Assembly: GCA_947476825.1 (NCBI GenBank)
Contig: CANJRV010000003.1
Span: 1 to 64,000 of the forward strand
Origin: Bacteroidota bacterium
GTDB taxonomy: Bacteria; Bacteroidota; Bacteroidia; Chitinophagales; Chitinophagaceae
DNA: 64,000 nucleotides
Reading direction: 5' to 3'
Position numbers and translations under genes: made by a program. The notes under the pieces are model-generated. The model did not search any database. It was given only the letters and a program-made list of their open reading frames with translations, and was not told where the DNA came from. Shown piece by piece: positions 34,297 to 44,229 of this stretch. The number at the start of each line of letters is the position of its first letter. Position 1 is the stretch's first letter.

Positions 34297-36240
34297 TCAT
34301 TCCGCATTCTTCACAATTTCCTCCACCACACTTGGGTCCAACAAAGTAGAAATATCCCCCAGATTCTCTGTATCCCCTTCTGCAATTTTACGTAAAATAC
34401 GCCGCATAATTTTTCCACTTCTGGTCTTGGGCAAGCCACTTACAAATTGAATCTTATCTGGTTTCGCAATGGCGCCAATCAAACGAGTAACCGTCGCTTG
34501 TATATCCTGCGCTGCATTTTTTTTATCTATCCCTTCGCCATGAAAAATAATATAGGCATAAATCCCTTGTCCTTTAATTTCATGCGGATAGCCAACTATC
34601 GCGCTTTCAATAACACCCGTATGACTATTGATGGCATTTTCTAATTCGGCTGTGCCAATGCGATGCCCACTCACATTCAACACATCATCTACACGACCTG
34701 TTATGCGGTAATTCCCTTCAGTGTCGCGCAGACAACCATCGCCCGTAAAATAAAGATTTGTATACATCGAAAAATAAGTAGTACGACATCTCTCATGATC
34801 GCCATAAGTAGTTCGTATCATAGAAGGCCAAGGAAATTTAATGGCTAAATTTCCACTCACTATTTCGCTTGGCAATGTCGCCAATGAAGCATCACTTCCT
34901 TCTATCACCTGTCCATTTTCTTGCACCAAAATGGGTTGTATACCCGGCATGGGCAAAGTGGCATAAGTTGGTTTTTGTGGTGTAATACCCGCAAGATTTG
35001 AAATGAGAATTCCACCAGTTTCTGTCTGCCACCAAGTATCTACTATCGGACATTTTTCTTTACCAATATTTGTATGATACCAATGCCATGCTTCTTCATT
35101 AATGGGTTCGCCAACGGTCCCCAATATCTTCAAAGAACTTAAATCTTTGTCGTTCAATGGATCGGTTCCAAAACTCATCAAGCTTCGAATAGCAGTAGGC
35201 GCAGTGTATAAAATATTGACTTTGTATTTATCTACTATATCCCAAAACCTGCCTGCATCAGGCCACGTAGGAATTCCTTCAAACATCAAACTAGTAGCCC
35301 CAGCAGAAAGTGGTCCATATACGATATAACTATGCCCCGTTATCCAACCAATATCTGCCGTGCAAAAATGAATATCACCAGCTTGATATTGAAACACGTT
35401 GATGAAAGTATAATTGGTATACACCATATAACCAGCCGAACTATGTACCACTCCTTTTGGCTTGCCTGTACTTCCCGAAGTATATAAAATAAATAAGGGA
35501 TCTTCCGCTTCCATGGCTACTGCTTCAAAAAAAGTGATGCCTTGCTCTATTACTTCATGCATTTCTTCATGCCACCAACTATCTCTTCCTTTCAGCATGC
35601 TAATGGGCATATTATTACGAGCCAACACAATCACTTTTTGCACCGAATCACATTGAACCAAAGCCTCATCCATCACATTCTTCAATGGAATTTCTTTGTT
35701 CCCTCTATAACCGCCATCGGCTGTAATCACTAGCTTACAAGAGGCATCATTGATTCTATCCGCAATACTTTGTGCTGAAAATCCACCGAAGACTACAGAG
35801 TGAATGGCACCTATTCGAGCACAAGCTAAAATGGCAATTGCCAACTCAGGAACCATAGGCATGTAAATGCAAATGCGATCGCCTTTTTGGATGCCCTTGT
35901 TTTTTAGTACGTGCGCAAACTGGCAAACTTGCGTTAATAATTCTTGGTAAGTCAATACACGATTGGCTTCATGCACATCATTACTTTCCCAAATCAAGGC
36001 AGAGGTATTCGGTTGCTTTTCAGCCCACCGGTCCAAACAATTTTCGGTAATATTTAATTGTCCGCCTTTAAACCATTCTATTTTCGGCTCTGTAAAATTC
36101 CAATCTAACACTTGATTAAATGGCTTTTTCCAACGAAAATAATTTGCAATCTCGCCCCAAAACTTTTCTGGATTTTCAATACTCTGTTTATATACTTCAT
36201 GGTATTGTTCAAGCGATTTTATTTGATAAGGAAAGGACAT
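34297..36240 (-). CDS. acs: Acetyl-coenzyme A synthetase (AMP-forming)
   Basis: A 647-residue cytoplasmic enzyme that makes acetyl-CoA from acetate, ATP and CoA through acetyl-AMP. The P-loop-like A3 motif ILYTSGSTGKPKGVVHS is at about 251-267, followed by TADIGWITGHSYIVYGPL, the A5 region DTWWQTETGGILIS, YFTGDG, and the C-terminal catalytic Lys610 in KTRSGKIMRR, the usual acetylation site. Full length, and an N-terminal SLEQYHEVYKQSIENPEKFW block is typical of Acs. It stands alone and converges with the repeat-rich T9SS gene (13-bp gap). Propionate as substrate is possible but less likely. Confidence 0.93.
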   Translation of the reverse strand: MSFPYQIKSLEQYHEVYKQSIENPEKFWGEIANYFRWKKPFNQVLDWNFTEPKIEWFKGGQLNITENCLDRWAEKQPNTSALIWESNDVHEANRVLTYQELLTQVCQFAHVLKNKGIQKGDRICIYMPMVPELAIAILACARIGAIHSVVFGGFSAQSIADRINDASCKLVITADGGYRGNKEIPLKNVMDEALVQCDSVQKVIVLARNNMPISMLKGRDSWWHEEMHEVIEQGITFFEAVAMEAEDPLFILYTSGSTGKPKGVVHSSAGYMVYTNYTFINVFQYQAGDIHFCTADIGWITGHSYIVYGPLSAGATSLMFEGIPTWPDAGRFWDIVDKYKVNILYTAPTAIRSLMSFGTDPLNDKDLSSLKILGTVGEPINEEAWHWYHTNIGKEKCPIVDTWWQTETGGILISNLAGITPQKPTYATLPMPGIQPILVQENGQVIEGSDASLATLPSEIVSGNLAIKFPWPSMIRTTYGDHERCRTTYFSMYTNLYFTGDGCLRDTEGNYRITGRVDDVLNVSGHRIGTAELENAINSHTGVIESAIVGYPHEIKGQGIYAYIIFHGEGIDKKNAAQDIQATVTRLIGAIAKPDKIQFVSGLPKTRSGKIMRRILRKIAEGDTENLGDISTLLDPSVVEEIVKNAE

Positions 36241-36343
36241 CTTTTATATTTTTTAGAAGAGATAAATGTACAAGGATTTAAGAAAGGCACAGAACATTTT
36301 ATAGCACTCTTTAGAATGTAGCAAAAAATCTACTCTTATGCTC

Positions 36344-36423
36344 TAGCGCATTTTTTGAAAAAAAAATAATGCTACAGTCTAATGGTGTAGCGTATTTTTT
36401 GAAAAAAAAATTAATGCTACAGT
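36344..36423. repeat. Two tandem AT-rich palindromes (TAGCGyATTTTTT ... AATGCTACAGT)
   Basis: Units at 36344-36378 and 36388-36423 share TAGCG, a T run, a short GAAA turn, an A run and TAATGCTACAGT; each can fold because TGTAGCG/TAGCG pairs with GCTACA. They lie in a 449-bp gap between acs and sbcD that holds no gene, directly next to the dispersed hairpin element. A related palindrome lies at 49414-49500. Confidence 0.65.
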
Positions 36424-36425
36424 AT

Positions 36426-36558
36426 GGGCGGCATAGACGTCCTGATGATAAATGTCAGGATCTGTTACCGCTCAAAGCAGCGGAATCAAGACTTTCCATT
36501 CCAATCTTTTTGCTTGCTTCGCCGCAAAAAGGATTTCCATTTCAATCGTTGCCGCAAT
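36426..36558 (-). repeat. Dispersed hairpin element, copy B (minus strand, expanded)
   Basis: Read on the minus strand it starts ATTGCGGCAACG at 36558, then has GATTGAAATGGAAA, the AATCCTTTTTGC/GCAAAAAGATT hairpin and GATTGGAATGGAAA like the other copies. The right end, before the terminal CCGCCC, is expanded by about 50 bp that contains its own perfect hairpin, TCCTGA...TCAGGA (TCCTGA 36440-36445 region). Confidence 0.75.
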
Positions 36559-36689
36559 GCATTCATCAAATAAACCCTTTGGTTGAAAAATTTTACTTTG
36601 AGTGAATGGAAGCATTCCTTAAAATAATTTCGTCCTTTATTTTGCATCCTGTCGTATTATTGATAGAATTTTAATAGAGGACAAAACCA

Positions 36690-37901
36690 ATGAAAATACT
36701 ACATACATCTGATTGGCATTTAGGCAGGACACTCTATTCTAAAAAAGAGCGTCAAGAAGAACATACTGCATTTTTAGAATGGTTGCTAAAGACAATACAA
36801 GAAAATTCAATTGACCTATTACTCATTGCAGGCGACATCTTTGACACAGCATCGCCAAACAGTACTTCTCAAAAAATGTATTACGACTTTCTAATACATG
36901 TTAGAAATTCGGGTTGCGAAAATGTAATTGTAGTAGGTGGCAACCACGACTCGCCAAGTTTTCTTAATGCACCCAAAGACATTTTAGCCGCACTTAATGT
37001 TTCTGTAATTGGTAATGCAAGTGAAAACATCAAGGATGAAATTATTGTCGTCAAAGACAACAACGAAAATCCTATTGTTATTGTTTGTGGCGTTCCTTTT
37101 TTACGAGAAAGAGATATTAGCCGTTTTGCCGAAGGAGAAAATTATACAGACCGTTCAAAACGAATTAATGAAAACATAAAAAAACACTATCAGGAAATTG
37201 CTGAACTTGCAGAAAATCAACGACAAGAATTAGGTGCTAATATTCCAATTATAGCAACTGGACATTTATCTGTTGCGGGTGGGCAAAGAAACGAAGACGA
37301 TGGTGTGCGAGAAACATATATCGGAAATATTGAAGCAGTTGGTAGCGACATTTTCCCTGAAGTATTCGACTATGTTGCACTTGGACACTATCATATTCCG
37401 TCTGTAATTAAAGATCATATTCGATATTGTGGCTCACCTATTCCAATGGGATTTGGCGAAGCAGGACAAACTAAATGTATTTATGTAATTGAATTTAATA
37501 ATGGAAAAAATATTGAAACAATAGAAATTCCAGTTTTTCAAAAATTAGAATCTGTTGTTGGCGATAAAAACTTTATAGAAAACCGATTGATAGAATTGAA
37601 GAATTCAAATTTGTCTGTGTGGGTAGAAATTATTTATAAAGGCAAAGAAATTTTTCCAGATTTTTCCGCGTGGGTTAATGAACAAACAGCTGATTCTAAA
37701 ATTGAAATATTAAAACAGCAAAACCGTCAACACCTAAATGAAGGTTTAACAACAAATGACACAACAGATTCTCTTGACGAACTTAATTCCTTTGATGTTT
37801 TTGAAAAGCTTCTTGATAAAACAGTTATTTCAGACGAACAAAAAGAAGAATTGAAAGAATCGTACAAAGAAATTGTTGACAGTTTAAACCTAAAAGATTA
37901 A
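36690..37901 (+). CDS. sbcD: Exonuclease SbcCD subunit D (Mre11-type nuclease)
   Basis: A 403-residue metallophosphoesterase nuclease. Metal-binding motifs are HTSDWHLGR (Asp8, His10), LLLIAGDIFD (Asp49), VVGGNHDS, and later ATGHLSV and VALGHYHIP. A C-terminal capping part (about 290-403) follows, which binds the SbcC coiled-coil base. With SbcC it opens hairpins and cleaves DNA ends in repair and palindrome control. sbcC starts 6 bp after the stop, so the pair is one transcript. The presence of many palindromic repeats in this window is noteworthy beside a palindrome-processing nuclease, but no causal link is shown. Confidence 0.93.
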   Translation: MKILHTSDWHLGRTLYSKKERQEEHTAFLEWLLKTIQENSIDLLLIAGDIFDTASPNSTSQKMYYDFLIHVRNSGCENVIVVGGNHDSPSFLNAPKDILAALNVSVIGNASENIKDEIIVVKDNNENPIVIVCGVPFLRERDISRFAEGENYTDRSKRINENIKKHYQEIAELAENQRQELGANIPIIATGHLSVAGGQRNEDDGVRETYIGNIEAVGSDIFPEVFDYVALGHYHIPSVIKDHIRYCGSPIPMGFGEAGQTKCIYVIEFNNGKNIETIEIPVFQKLESVVGDKNFIENRLIELKNSNLSVWVEIIYKGKEIFPDFSAWVNEQTADSKIEILKQQNRQHLNEGLTTNDTTDSLDELNSFDVFEKLLDKTVISDEQKEELKESYKEIVDSLNLKD

Positions 37902-37907
37902 TGCCTA

Positions 37908-40900
37908 ATGAAGATATTAAATCTTAAATTCAAAAATATTAATTCGCTATCTGGCGAAAATGAGATTGATTTTACCAATCCATTATTTACAAACGATGGA
38001 CTTTTTGCGATTACTGGAAAAACAGGTGCAGGTAAGAGTTCTATACTTGATGCTATTTCATTAGCCTTTTATGGAAAAACTCCACGAGTAGATATTACTG
38101 GTAGCGAAAACGCTGTAATGACAAGGGGTGAAAAGGATTGCTATTCCGAAATTGTGTTTGAAGTAGCAGGTAAAAAATGGAAATCTTCTTGGAAACAAGA
38201 ACGTGCACGAACAGGAACCCTAAAACCAGTAAATAGAATAATTGCAGATTTTGACGATAAAATCATTGCGGACCAAGTGCGCTCTTGTGATACAGAAATC
38301 GTTAAAATCATTGGGCTATCATTTGAACAGTTTACAAAAGTAATAATGCTTGCACAAGGCAGTTTTGCGGCCTTTCTACAGGCAAAGCAAAATGAAAAAG
38401 GGGAACTTTTAGAACAAATCACAGGCACAGAAATTTACGCTGAAATATCAAAAAAAGTTTTTGAGCGAAACAGAACGGAGAAAGAAAAATTAGATAAAAT
38501 TTCAGTTGAACTAGAAGCAATAAAAATTCTTTCGGAAGAAGAAATTAAAATCTTGACTGATGAAATTGCAGTTATTGAAAAGGACAAAAAACAAATAGAT
38601 AATGAATTAGAAAAATTAGAAAAAGCTAAAAAATGGCTTTTTGATTTAGGGAATTTGCAAAAACAAATCAATGAAGCAAAGCAAAAACTACCTGAATTAG
38701 AAGAAAAGAAAAAAACAGCAAATGAAACCTTTAAAGAATCAGTAGGCGCTTTAAATACCGCAAAAGAGGAACAGTTAAAACAAAAGCCCATTTTTAAAAA
38801 AGTCAGAGAATTAGATACCAAAATTTCAGAGAAAAAACAATTTTTGCAACCAATCTTGAAAGCGATTTCTGACTTGGACAAAAGCAAAAATGAGCAATCT
38901 AACACTTTAGAAATTCAGAATAATGATTTAGAAAAATCAAAAAAATTGCTGCTTGAAAAACAGAAATGGGCAACTGAAAATAATAAATACGAAGACCTTG
39001 TTTCAAACTACATAGCCATTGAAAAAGAAAATCAGTTATTAGTTACCACTTCAATCGAAATCAAAAAACAAAACTTTGAAATCGCTGAATTGCAAAAGGA
39101 TTTAGACTCAAGAAAATCTGAGGCAAAAGAAGCAACCGATATTTATAAAGAAAAAGACAATAACTTAATAGAAAAAACTAATGAACTTAAAACCAAAAAA
39201 TCAGAGCTTGCAGAAATCTTAGGAGAGAAGAATATTTCTGAACTTCAAACAGTAAAAGAGAACATCACAAGTTTTGGCACCCAAATAAAAAGTCTCATTG
39301 AAGTTGAAAATGCAATTTTTACGAACCAAAAAGGAATTGAAGATTTTGATGAAAAAATAAAGCAATTTGAAGAGTCAAATCAAGAACTCTCAAAAAAGAT
39401 TGATACTGATAAAATAACGATAACCAATCTTGAAAACCAAATCCATCTGCTGGATGAGAACATAAAGCTAACCAAGACTATTCAAAGTCTAGATGAACAC
39501 CGAAATAATCTTATAGACGGAGAAGCATGTCCACTTTGTGGAGCACTAGAACATCCCTTTACTCTTGGAAACATTCCACAAATTGGAGAAAAAGAAAAGG
39601 AATTAGTTGTGTTAAAAAAACAATTTAAGGATACTGCAATTGCTATTCAACAAGCTGAAAATATTCTTGCGAAATTAGTTTCAGACAAAGACAATGCTTT
39701 AAAAAATAAAGAAAAAGAAGAAAAATCTTTGGCTGATAATGCAACAAAACAAAAGACAATATTGGCTGAGATAATAAGTATAAATTCCAGTTTTTCTATC
39801 CCCAAAGGAGAAAATAAAATTGAAATCCTTAATGAAATTTTGGTTCAAAAACGAAATGAACTTAAAGAAGTTAGCAACTTAATTGATAAAGCAACCAACA
39901 GTGAACAACACATTATACAACTTCGAGAAAATGAAATTCCTGCGTTGCTGGAAGAAAAACAGAATGCTGAAAAAACCAAAACGGATACTGAAACCATTTA
40001 TAAATTAGCTACCCAAAAATTTGAAGAAAAGCAAAAAATATCCATTGCATCACAAGAAAAATACAATAAAGAAAAAACAGAATTTTTGAATAAACTCAAA
40101 AAATACGCAGTTGAAAACATTGAAACATTGAAGAAATGCCTTGATAATTGGAACGATAATAAAAGACAAACAGAGGAATTAGAAAGCCAAATTAGAACTC
40201 TAAACAGCAACATCGCTTTAAATAAACAAGAGTTAGAAAACAAGACAAAATTGTTTGAGGATAAAAAAAATGAAAAGCAAGATATCGAAACTGCTAAACA
40301 AAAATTGTCAGACGAGCGTAAAGAAATTTTTTCTGAAAAATCAGTTGAAGAAGAAGAAAATCGCTTAAATAAATTACTTGAACAAAGCGAAGCCGAAAAG
40401 GAAAAAGCTGAAAAAGAAAATTCAGAAGCAAATTTAGAACTTGAAAAAAATAATGCGGTTATTGCAAAAGACGAGAAAGAACTTTTAGAAAAAAAAGGTC
40501 AGAAAATTACAGAAAAATCGATTGAAGAACTTCAAACAGAGTTTGACGAGAAGAGAATAAAATCTGACGAGTTTTCGCAAAAAATTGGTGCATACAACCA
40601 GTCATTAAAGTCTAATGATGATAATTTAACAACATGCAGTAATAAGCTAAGAGAAAAAGAAATACAACAAGCAATTTATAACAAGTGGGGTCAATTAAAC
40701 GAACTAATTGGTTCTGGGGACGGAAAAAAATACCGCAATTTTGCCCAAGCATTGACTTTTGAGCATTTAATAGGTTTGTCAAATAAACAACTACATAAAA
40801 TGTCTGAACGCTATATTCTCAAACGCACTGGCGACTCTTCTAATCCTTTTGAGTTATCTGTTATTGATAAATTCCAAAATAGCGAAGAGCGCACAGCACA

Positions 40901-41189
40901 AAATCTATCAGGTGGCGAAAAATTTATTGTATCACTTTCGCTTGCACTTGGGTTAGCAAACATGGCAAGTAAAAATATGCGCATTGATACAATGTTCATT
41001 GACGAAGGTTTTGGAACACTGGACTCCGACTATCTTGACGTAGCATTAAATGCTTTATCCAATTTACAAAGCGAAGGAAAGATAATTGGTGTAATTTCTC
41101 ACCTTACAGAACTCAAAGAACGAATTGCTACACATGTTGAAGTTGTTCCAAGTGGCAATGGACATTCAAAAATTCAAATAACAAATTGA
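37908..41189 (+). CDS. sbcC: Exonuclease SbcCD subunit C (Rad50-type ATPase)
   Basis: A 1093-residue SMC-like ATPase. Walker A is GKTGAGKS (37-44), the zinc-hook motif CPLCG starts at Cys541, almost exactly mid-protein, the ABC signature LSGGEK is at 1000-1005, and Walker B MFIDEGFGTLDS starts at 1029. Two long Lys/Glu-rich coiled coils (about 180-530 and 560-900) link the ATPase halves to the hook. ATP binding and hydrolysis open the SbcD nuclease for double-strand ends and DNA hairpins. Length is typical. No damage seen. Confidence 0.93.
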   Translation: MKILNLKFKNINSLSGENEIDFTNPLFTNDGLFAITGKTGAGKSSILDAISLAFYGKTPRVDITGSENAVMTRGEKDCYSEIVFEVAGKKWKSSWKQERARTGTLKPVNRIIADFDDKIIADQVRSCDTEIVKIIGLSFEQFTKVIMLAQGSFAAFLQAKQNEKGELLEQITGTEIYAEISKKVFERNRTEKEKLDKISVELEAIKILSEEEIKILTDEIAVIEKDKKQIDNELEKLEKAKKWLFDLGNLQKQINEAKQKLPELEEKKKTANETFKESVGALNTAKEEQLKQKPIFKKVRELDTKISEKKQFLQPILKAISDLDKSKNEQSNTLEIQNNDLEKSKKLLLEKQKWATENNKYEDLVSNYIAIEKENQLLVTTSIEIKKQNFEIAELQKDLDSRKSEAKEATDIYKEKDNNLIEKTNELKTKKSELAEILGEKNISELQTVKENITSFGTQIKSLIEVENAIFTNQKGIEDFDEKIKQFEESNQELSKKIDTDKITITNLENQIHLLDENIKLTKTIQSLDEHRNNLIDGEACPLCGALEHPFTLGNIPQIGEKEKELVVLKKQFKDTAIAIQQAENILAKLVSDKDNALKNKEKEEKSLADNATKQKTILAEIISINSSFSIPKGENKIEILNEILVQKRNELKEVSNLIDKATNSEQHIIQLRENEIPALLEEKQNAEKTKTDTETIYKLATQKFEEKQKISIASQEKYNKEKTEFLNKLKKYAVENIETLKKCLDNWNDNKRQTEELESQIRTLNSNIALNKQELENKTKLFEDKKNEKQDIETAKQKLSDERKEIFSEKSVEEEENRLNKLLEQSEAEKEKAEKENSEANLELEKNNAVIAKDEKELLEKKGQKITEKSIEELQTEFDEKRIKSDEFSQKIGAYNQSLKSNDDNLTTCSNKLREKEIQQAIYNKWGQLNELIGSGDGKKYRNFAQALTFEHLIGLSNKQLHKMSERYILKRTGDSSNPFELSVIDKFQNSEERTAQNLSGGEKFIVSLSLALGLANMASKNMRIDTMFIDEGFGTLDSDYLDVALNALSNLQSEGKIIGVISHLTELKERIATHVEVVPSGNGHSKIQITN

Positions 41190-41296
41190 TAGTCCAAAAT
41201 AACTTAACAATAGAAAATAATAATCGAGCAATCGCATTGCTTTGGATTAGCAATATGGAGCTTCTATTCTAAGTAGCTGAAACAAAAAAATCCCTT

Positions 41297-44140
41297 CTAC
41301 TCAATCACAATCTTCCTAGTCATTTGTTGATTACCATTGATGAATTGTACATAATATAATCCTTTCGCAAAAGAGGAAGTAGGAATGATAATGTGAAGAC
41401 TTTTTAAATTATTATTTACTGTTTGTTGGCTTATCATTTTGCCATTCGCCTGATAAATGATATAGTGCAATTTACCAATCTCTAATCCTTCCAAATGCAC
41501 GTTCACAAATTCTCTTGCAGGCATTGGATATAAATTAGCTGCTAATACAGAAGAAGTAATTTGTGCATGTATTATGATGGAGTAGTTTGATTTTCCATTT
41601 TTATCAACTTGTTTAATTCTATAATAATTTACACCAACTACAGGTTCAACATCGGCGATGACATAATCATTTTTTACTTCGCTATCACCAGCACCTTCTA
41701 CACTATTTATTTTTTCAAAATGAATTCCATCCATACTTTTTTCTACATCAAAACGGTCACAATTTTTTTGCATTTCTGTTGACCAATGAATATCAATTTG
41801 TTTATTGTCGATTGCCAATGCATGTATATCACCCCATAAAATTGGAAGCACGGTTACGATATTGGAACTAAACAAACCTCTGCCATGTGTTGCTGCAACA
41901 AGACGATTATCCGCAGCTCTAACTTTAATCATATCTACGCGTACATTTGCTAATCCAGTATTGGTAGGTGCCCAAGCAGTGGAAGCACCGTTGATATTGT
42001 CTGTAGACCAAACGCCAAGTTCCGTTGCAATAAATAATTGATCATTATTTGACGGATTAAATACAGCCCATCGGATAGGCATATCAGGCAAAGTAGCATT
42101 ATCTAATGAAGTCCAAGTAGGTGTAGCTGCAGTTCCATTCGCCGTTATAACCACACTATTACTCACACCATAATTTGACATGGTTGCAACAATGCTATCA
42201 TCTAATCCACTGGTTGATTTCCATACATCTATACAAGATACACTACCACTTGCCCATGGCGAATTCAGACTAGTAATCGTTGGCGAAGAACCCACATTTG
42301 CATTTACAATTTTATACATACCTCCACCAGTAGTACCAACATAAACAGTATTCGAATTGTTTGGTGAAACCTTCACATGTCGCACCGCATCACCATTAAT
42401 GGCTATACTCAATATTGTTTTTGTTGGTGATGAAAATACATTCGTCCAACGTAAAAGTTCATTTGCTCCTCTTCCAGAATATAAAATATTAGAGCCATTT
42501 GCTAAGTCCATTGGATTCACAAATGAACCTGAATTATCACTGCTGAGGCTATTAAAATTTGCACCTCCATCTGTTGATGTGCTTACATTATTATAGACAT
42601 ACGTCACGATTTGTTTGTTGCTATTGGTTTGATCTACGAAACAATAACAGCCATCACCGCCATTTACATCTATCGTACTATTCATGCCAACTGTACTAAA
42701 TTGCTGAGATCCATTGTCTTGGGCACCAGCCAAAAAATAATTTGATCCAGCGGTATTAGCTGTTGCACAAGAATAAAATTGCGTCACATTATATCCTTTA
42801 TTTCCAGTTGCTCCTGTATTTTTTTCATCAAATGTTGGAGAGCTTACACTGGCATTTCCGGAACGAAAAATACCACCGTCATTACCTATGTAAAGCACAC
42901 TTGAATTACCTGGTTCGAATATTGCGACATGCTGATCGGAGTGTATATATTGAAAACCAAAGCCAGCATACCAATGGGATTGTTGCGTCCATGTGCCTCC
43001 GTTATTTGTCGATTTAAAGATATCTATTCCGCCTATCCAAACTTTATTTGCATTGTTTGGATCTACTGCCAAAGCAAAATCATACCAAGCCTGTGTTCTT
43101 GTAAAATCAGGCGTTACACCAGGATCAGCATCAGTAGGTAAAGTTTTTACAGTCCAGGTAACACCGCTATTTGCTGAATGTAAAAAAGAAGAAGCACCAT
43201 TACCAGTTCCTGATTGGCACACTGCATATACAGCACTTCCATTGCATGCAATATCTACTCGACGAACTGTACCTGCCTTGGTTAAAAAATCAGCAGAGCT
43301 AGTCCAAGTTAATCCATCGTTTGCGCTTGTATAAAATTGTCCAGTCGTTGTGGTGCCTTTTCCGGAAGAAGCATAAATAGTGCCTCCTGCGGAAGCTATT
43401 TCGATATCGCTATAAAAGTCCGTCCCTGAACTTACTTTCACGAAAGTAGATGCGGTAGTAACTGGTGCGGTTGTTCGCCAAATTCCTGTACTAGTTGCAA
43501 CCAATACGGTACCAACAGAGGTAACCACTAATTTTTGACAATAATAAAAATCGCTATTATTTGCAGTGCTCGTAATCGAATTCCATGTAGTACCGCCATT
43601 CGTTGACATCCATACGCCAAGTCCTCTTATAGCATCTCCATTGCCGCGACCTTCACCTGTTGCACAATACATTTTTTGTAAATTACTCGGATCATAATCC
43701 ATACTGCTGATTGCAAGATTATCCATGAAGTCATTGTTATTTGTCCATAACGGCGTGCTTGCTGTAATGTCTGTTGTTTTCCATAAACCACCGCCAACAG
43801 AACCTGCCCACACGGTTTTTTTTGTAGCATCATTAGGGTCTACCATGATGGTTCTAGTTCGACCACCAATATTATTTGGCCCTCGCTCTTGCCACGTAAT
43901 ACCGCTTATAGCACCACGGGTCTTCTTGGCTTGCATTGTTTTTAATTGTTGCAAGGCAATCAATAATCTTTCTCTTGGTACTATTCCTAAATGAACATCC
44001 TTCGTAATTTCATTCTCATACGCGATTGCTTCATCTGGTTTATCGAAACTTAATTTTTTAATTTCTTGGTTTGAAATAATGGAAAAAGATATTCCAAATA
44101 GGATAAAAATACTACTAATCAAAAGAGCGTTTTTTTTCAT
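41297..44140 (-). CDS. T9SS type A protein with sortilin/BNR-like propeller
   Basis: A 947-residue secreted protein. A hydrophobic signal (residues about 3-22) is followed by a short propeptide-like stretch and then propeller repeats with sialidase-type Asp-box/BNR patterns: GGGLWKTTD, WMSTNGGTTWNS, TSANDGLTWTSS, STNNGGTWTQQSHW, as in sortilin/VPS10-like and glycosidase-fold surface proteins. From about residue 760 an Ig-like domain with CDRFDVEKSMDGIHFEKI follows, then a type A sorting domain (LYPMPAREFVNVHLEG, GLYYVQFINGNQQMTRKI). Catalytic residues of a true sialidase are not evident. The start 18 bases inside the longest frame is preferred because a TATTTTTG box overlaps the longer start. 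Confidence 0.82.
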   Translation of the reverse strand: MKKNALLISSIFILFGISFSIISNQEIKKLSFDKPDEAIAYENEITKDVHLGIVPRERLLIALQQLKTMQAKKTRGAISGITWQERGPNNIGGRTRTIMVDPNDATKKTVWAGSVGGGLWKTTDITASTPLWTNNNDFMDNLAISSMDYDPSNLQKMYCATGEGRGNGDAIRGLGVWMSTNGGTTWNSITSTANNSDFYYCQKLVVTSVGTVLVATSTGIWRTTAPVTTASTFVKVSSGTDFYSDIEIASAGGTIYASSGKGTTTTGQFYTSANDGLTWTSSADFLTKAGTVRRVDIACNGSAVYAVCQSGTGNGASSFLHSANSGVTWTVKTLPTDADPGVTPDFTRTQAWYDFALAVDPNNANKVWIGGIDIFKSTNNGGTWTQQSHWYAGFGFQYIHSDQHVAIFEPGNSSVLYIGNDGGIFRSGNASVSSPTFDEKNTGATGNKGYNVTQFYSCATANTAGSNYFLAGAQDNGSQQFSTVGMNSTIDVNGGDGCYCFVDQTNSNKQIVTYVYNNVSTSTDGGANFNSLSSDNSGSFVNPMDLANGSNILYSGRGANELLRWTNVFSSPTKTILSIAINGDAVRHVKVSPNNSNTVYVGTTGGGMYKIVNANVGSSPTITSLNSPWASGSVSCIDVWKSTSGLDDSIVATMSNYGVSNSVVITANGTAATPTWTSLDNATLPDMPIRWAVFNPSNNDQLFIATELGVWSTDNINGASTAWAPTNTGLANVRVDMIKVRAADNRLVAATHGRGLFSSNIVTVLPILWGDIHALAIDNKQIDIHWSTEMQKNCDRFDVEKSMDGIHFEKINSVEGAGDSEVKNDYVIADVEPVVGVNYYRIKQVDKNGKSNYSIIIHAQITSSVLAANLYPMPAREFVNVHLEGLEIGKLHYIIYQANGKMISQQTVNNNLKSLHIIIPTSSFAKGLYYVQFINGNQQMTRKIVIE

Positions 44141-44155
44141 GTGGCTGAATTTTTC

Positions 44156-44163
44156 CAAAAATA
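44156..44163 (-). promoter_or_regulatory. TAnnTTTG -7 box of the propeller T9SS gene
   Basis: The minus strand reads TATTTTTG, 15 nt before ATG 44140. It overlaps the alternative upstream start (44158), which makes 44140 the better start. Confidence 0.45.
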
Positions 44164-44229
44164 ATACAATGTGTGCGCAAAAAAAAGATGGGTTTAATTT
44201 TAATGACTATATTTATCCATTACAAGGAT

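Noticed and set aside
36426-36558. Possible riboswitch upstream of sbcD
   Set aside because: The same element occurs twice more away from sbcD-type genes and lies on the other strand relative to sbcD.
38435-38905. Minus-strand 156-codon frame inside sbcC
   Set aside because: Antisense to the Lys/Glu-rich coiled coil, which yields Ser/Phe/Leu-rich artefacts.
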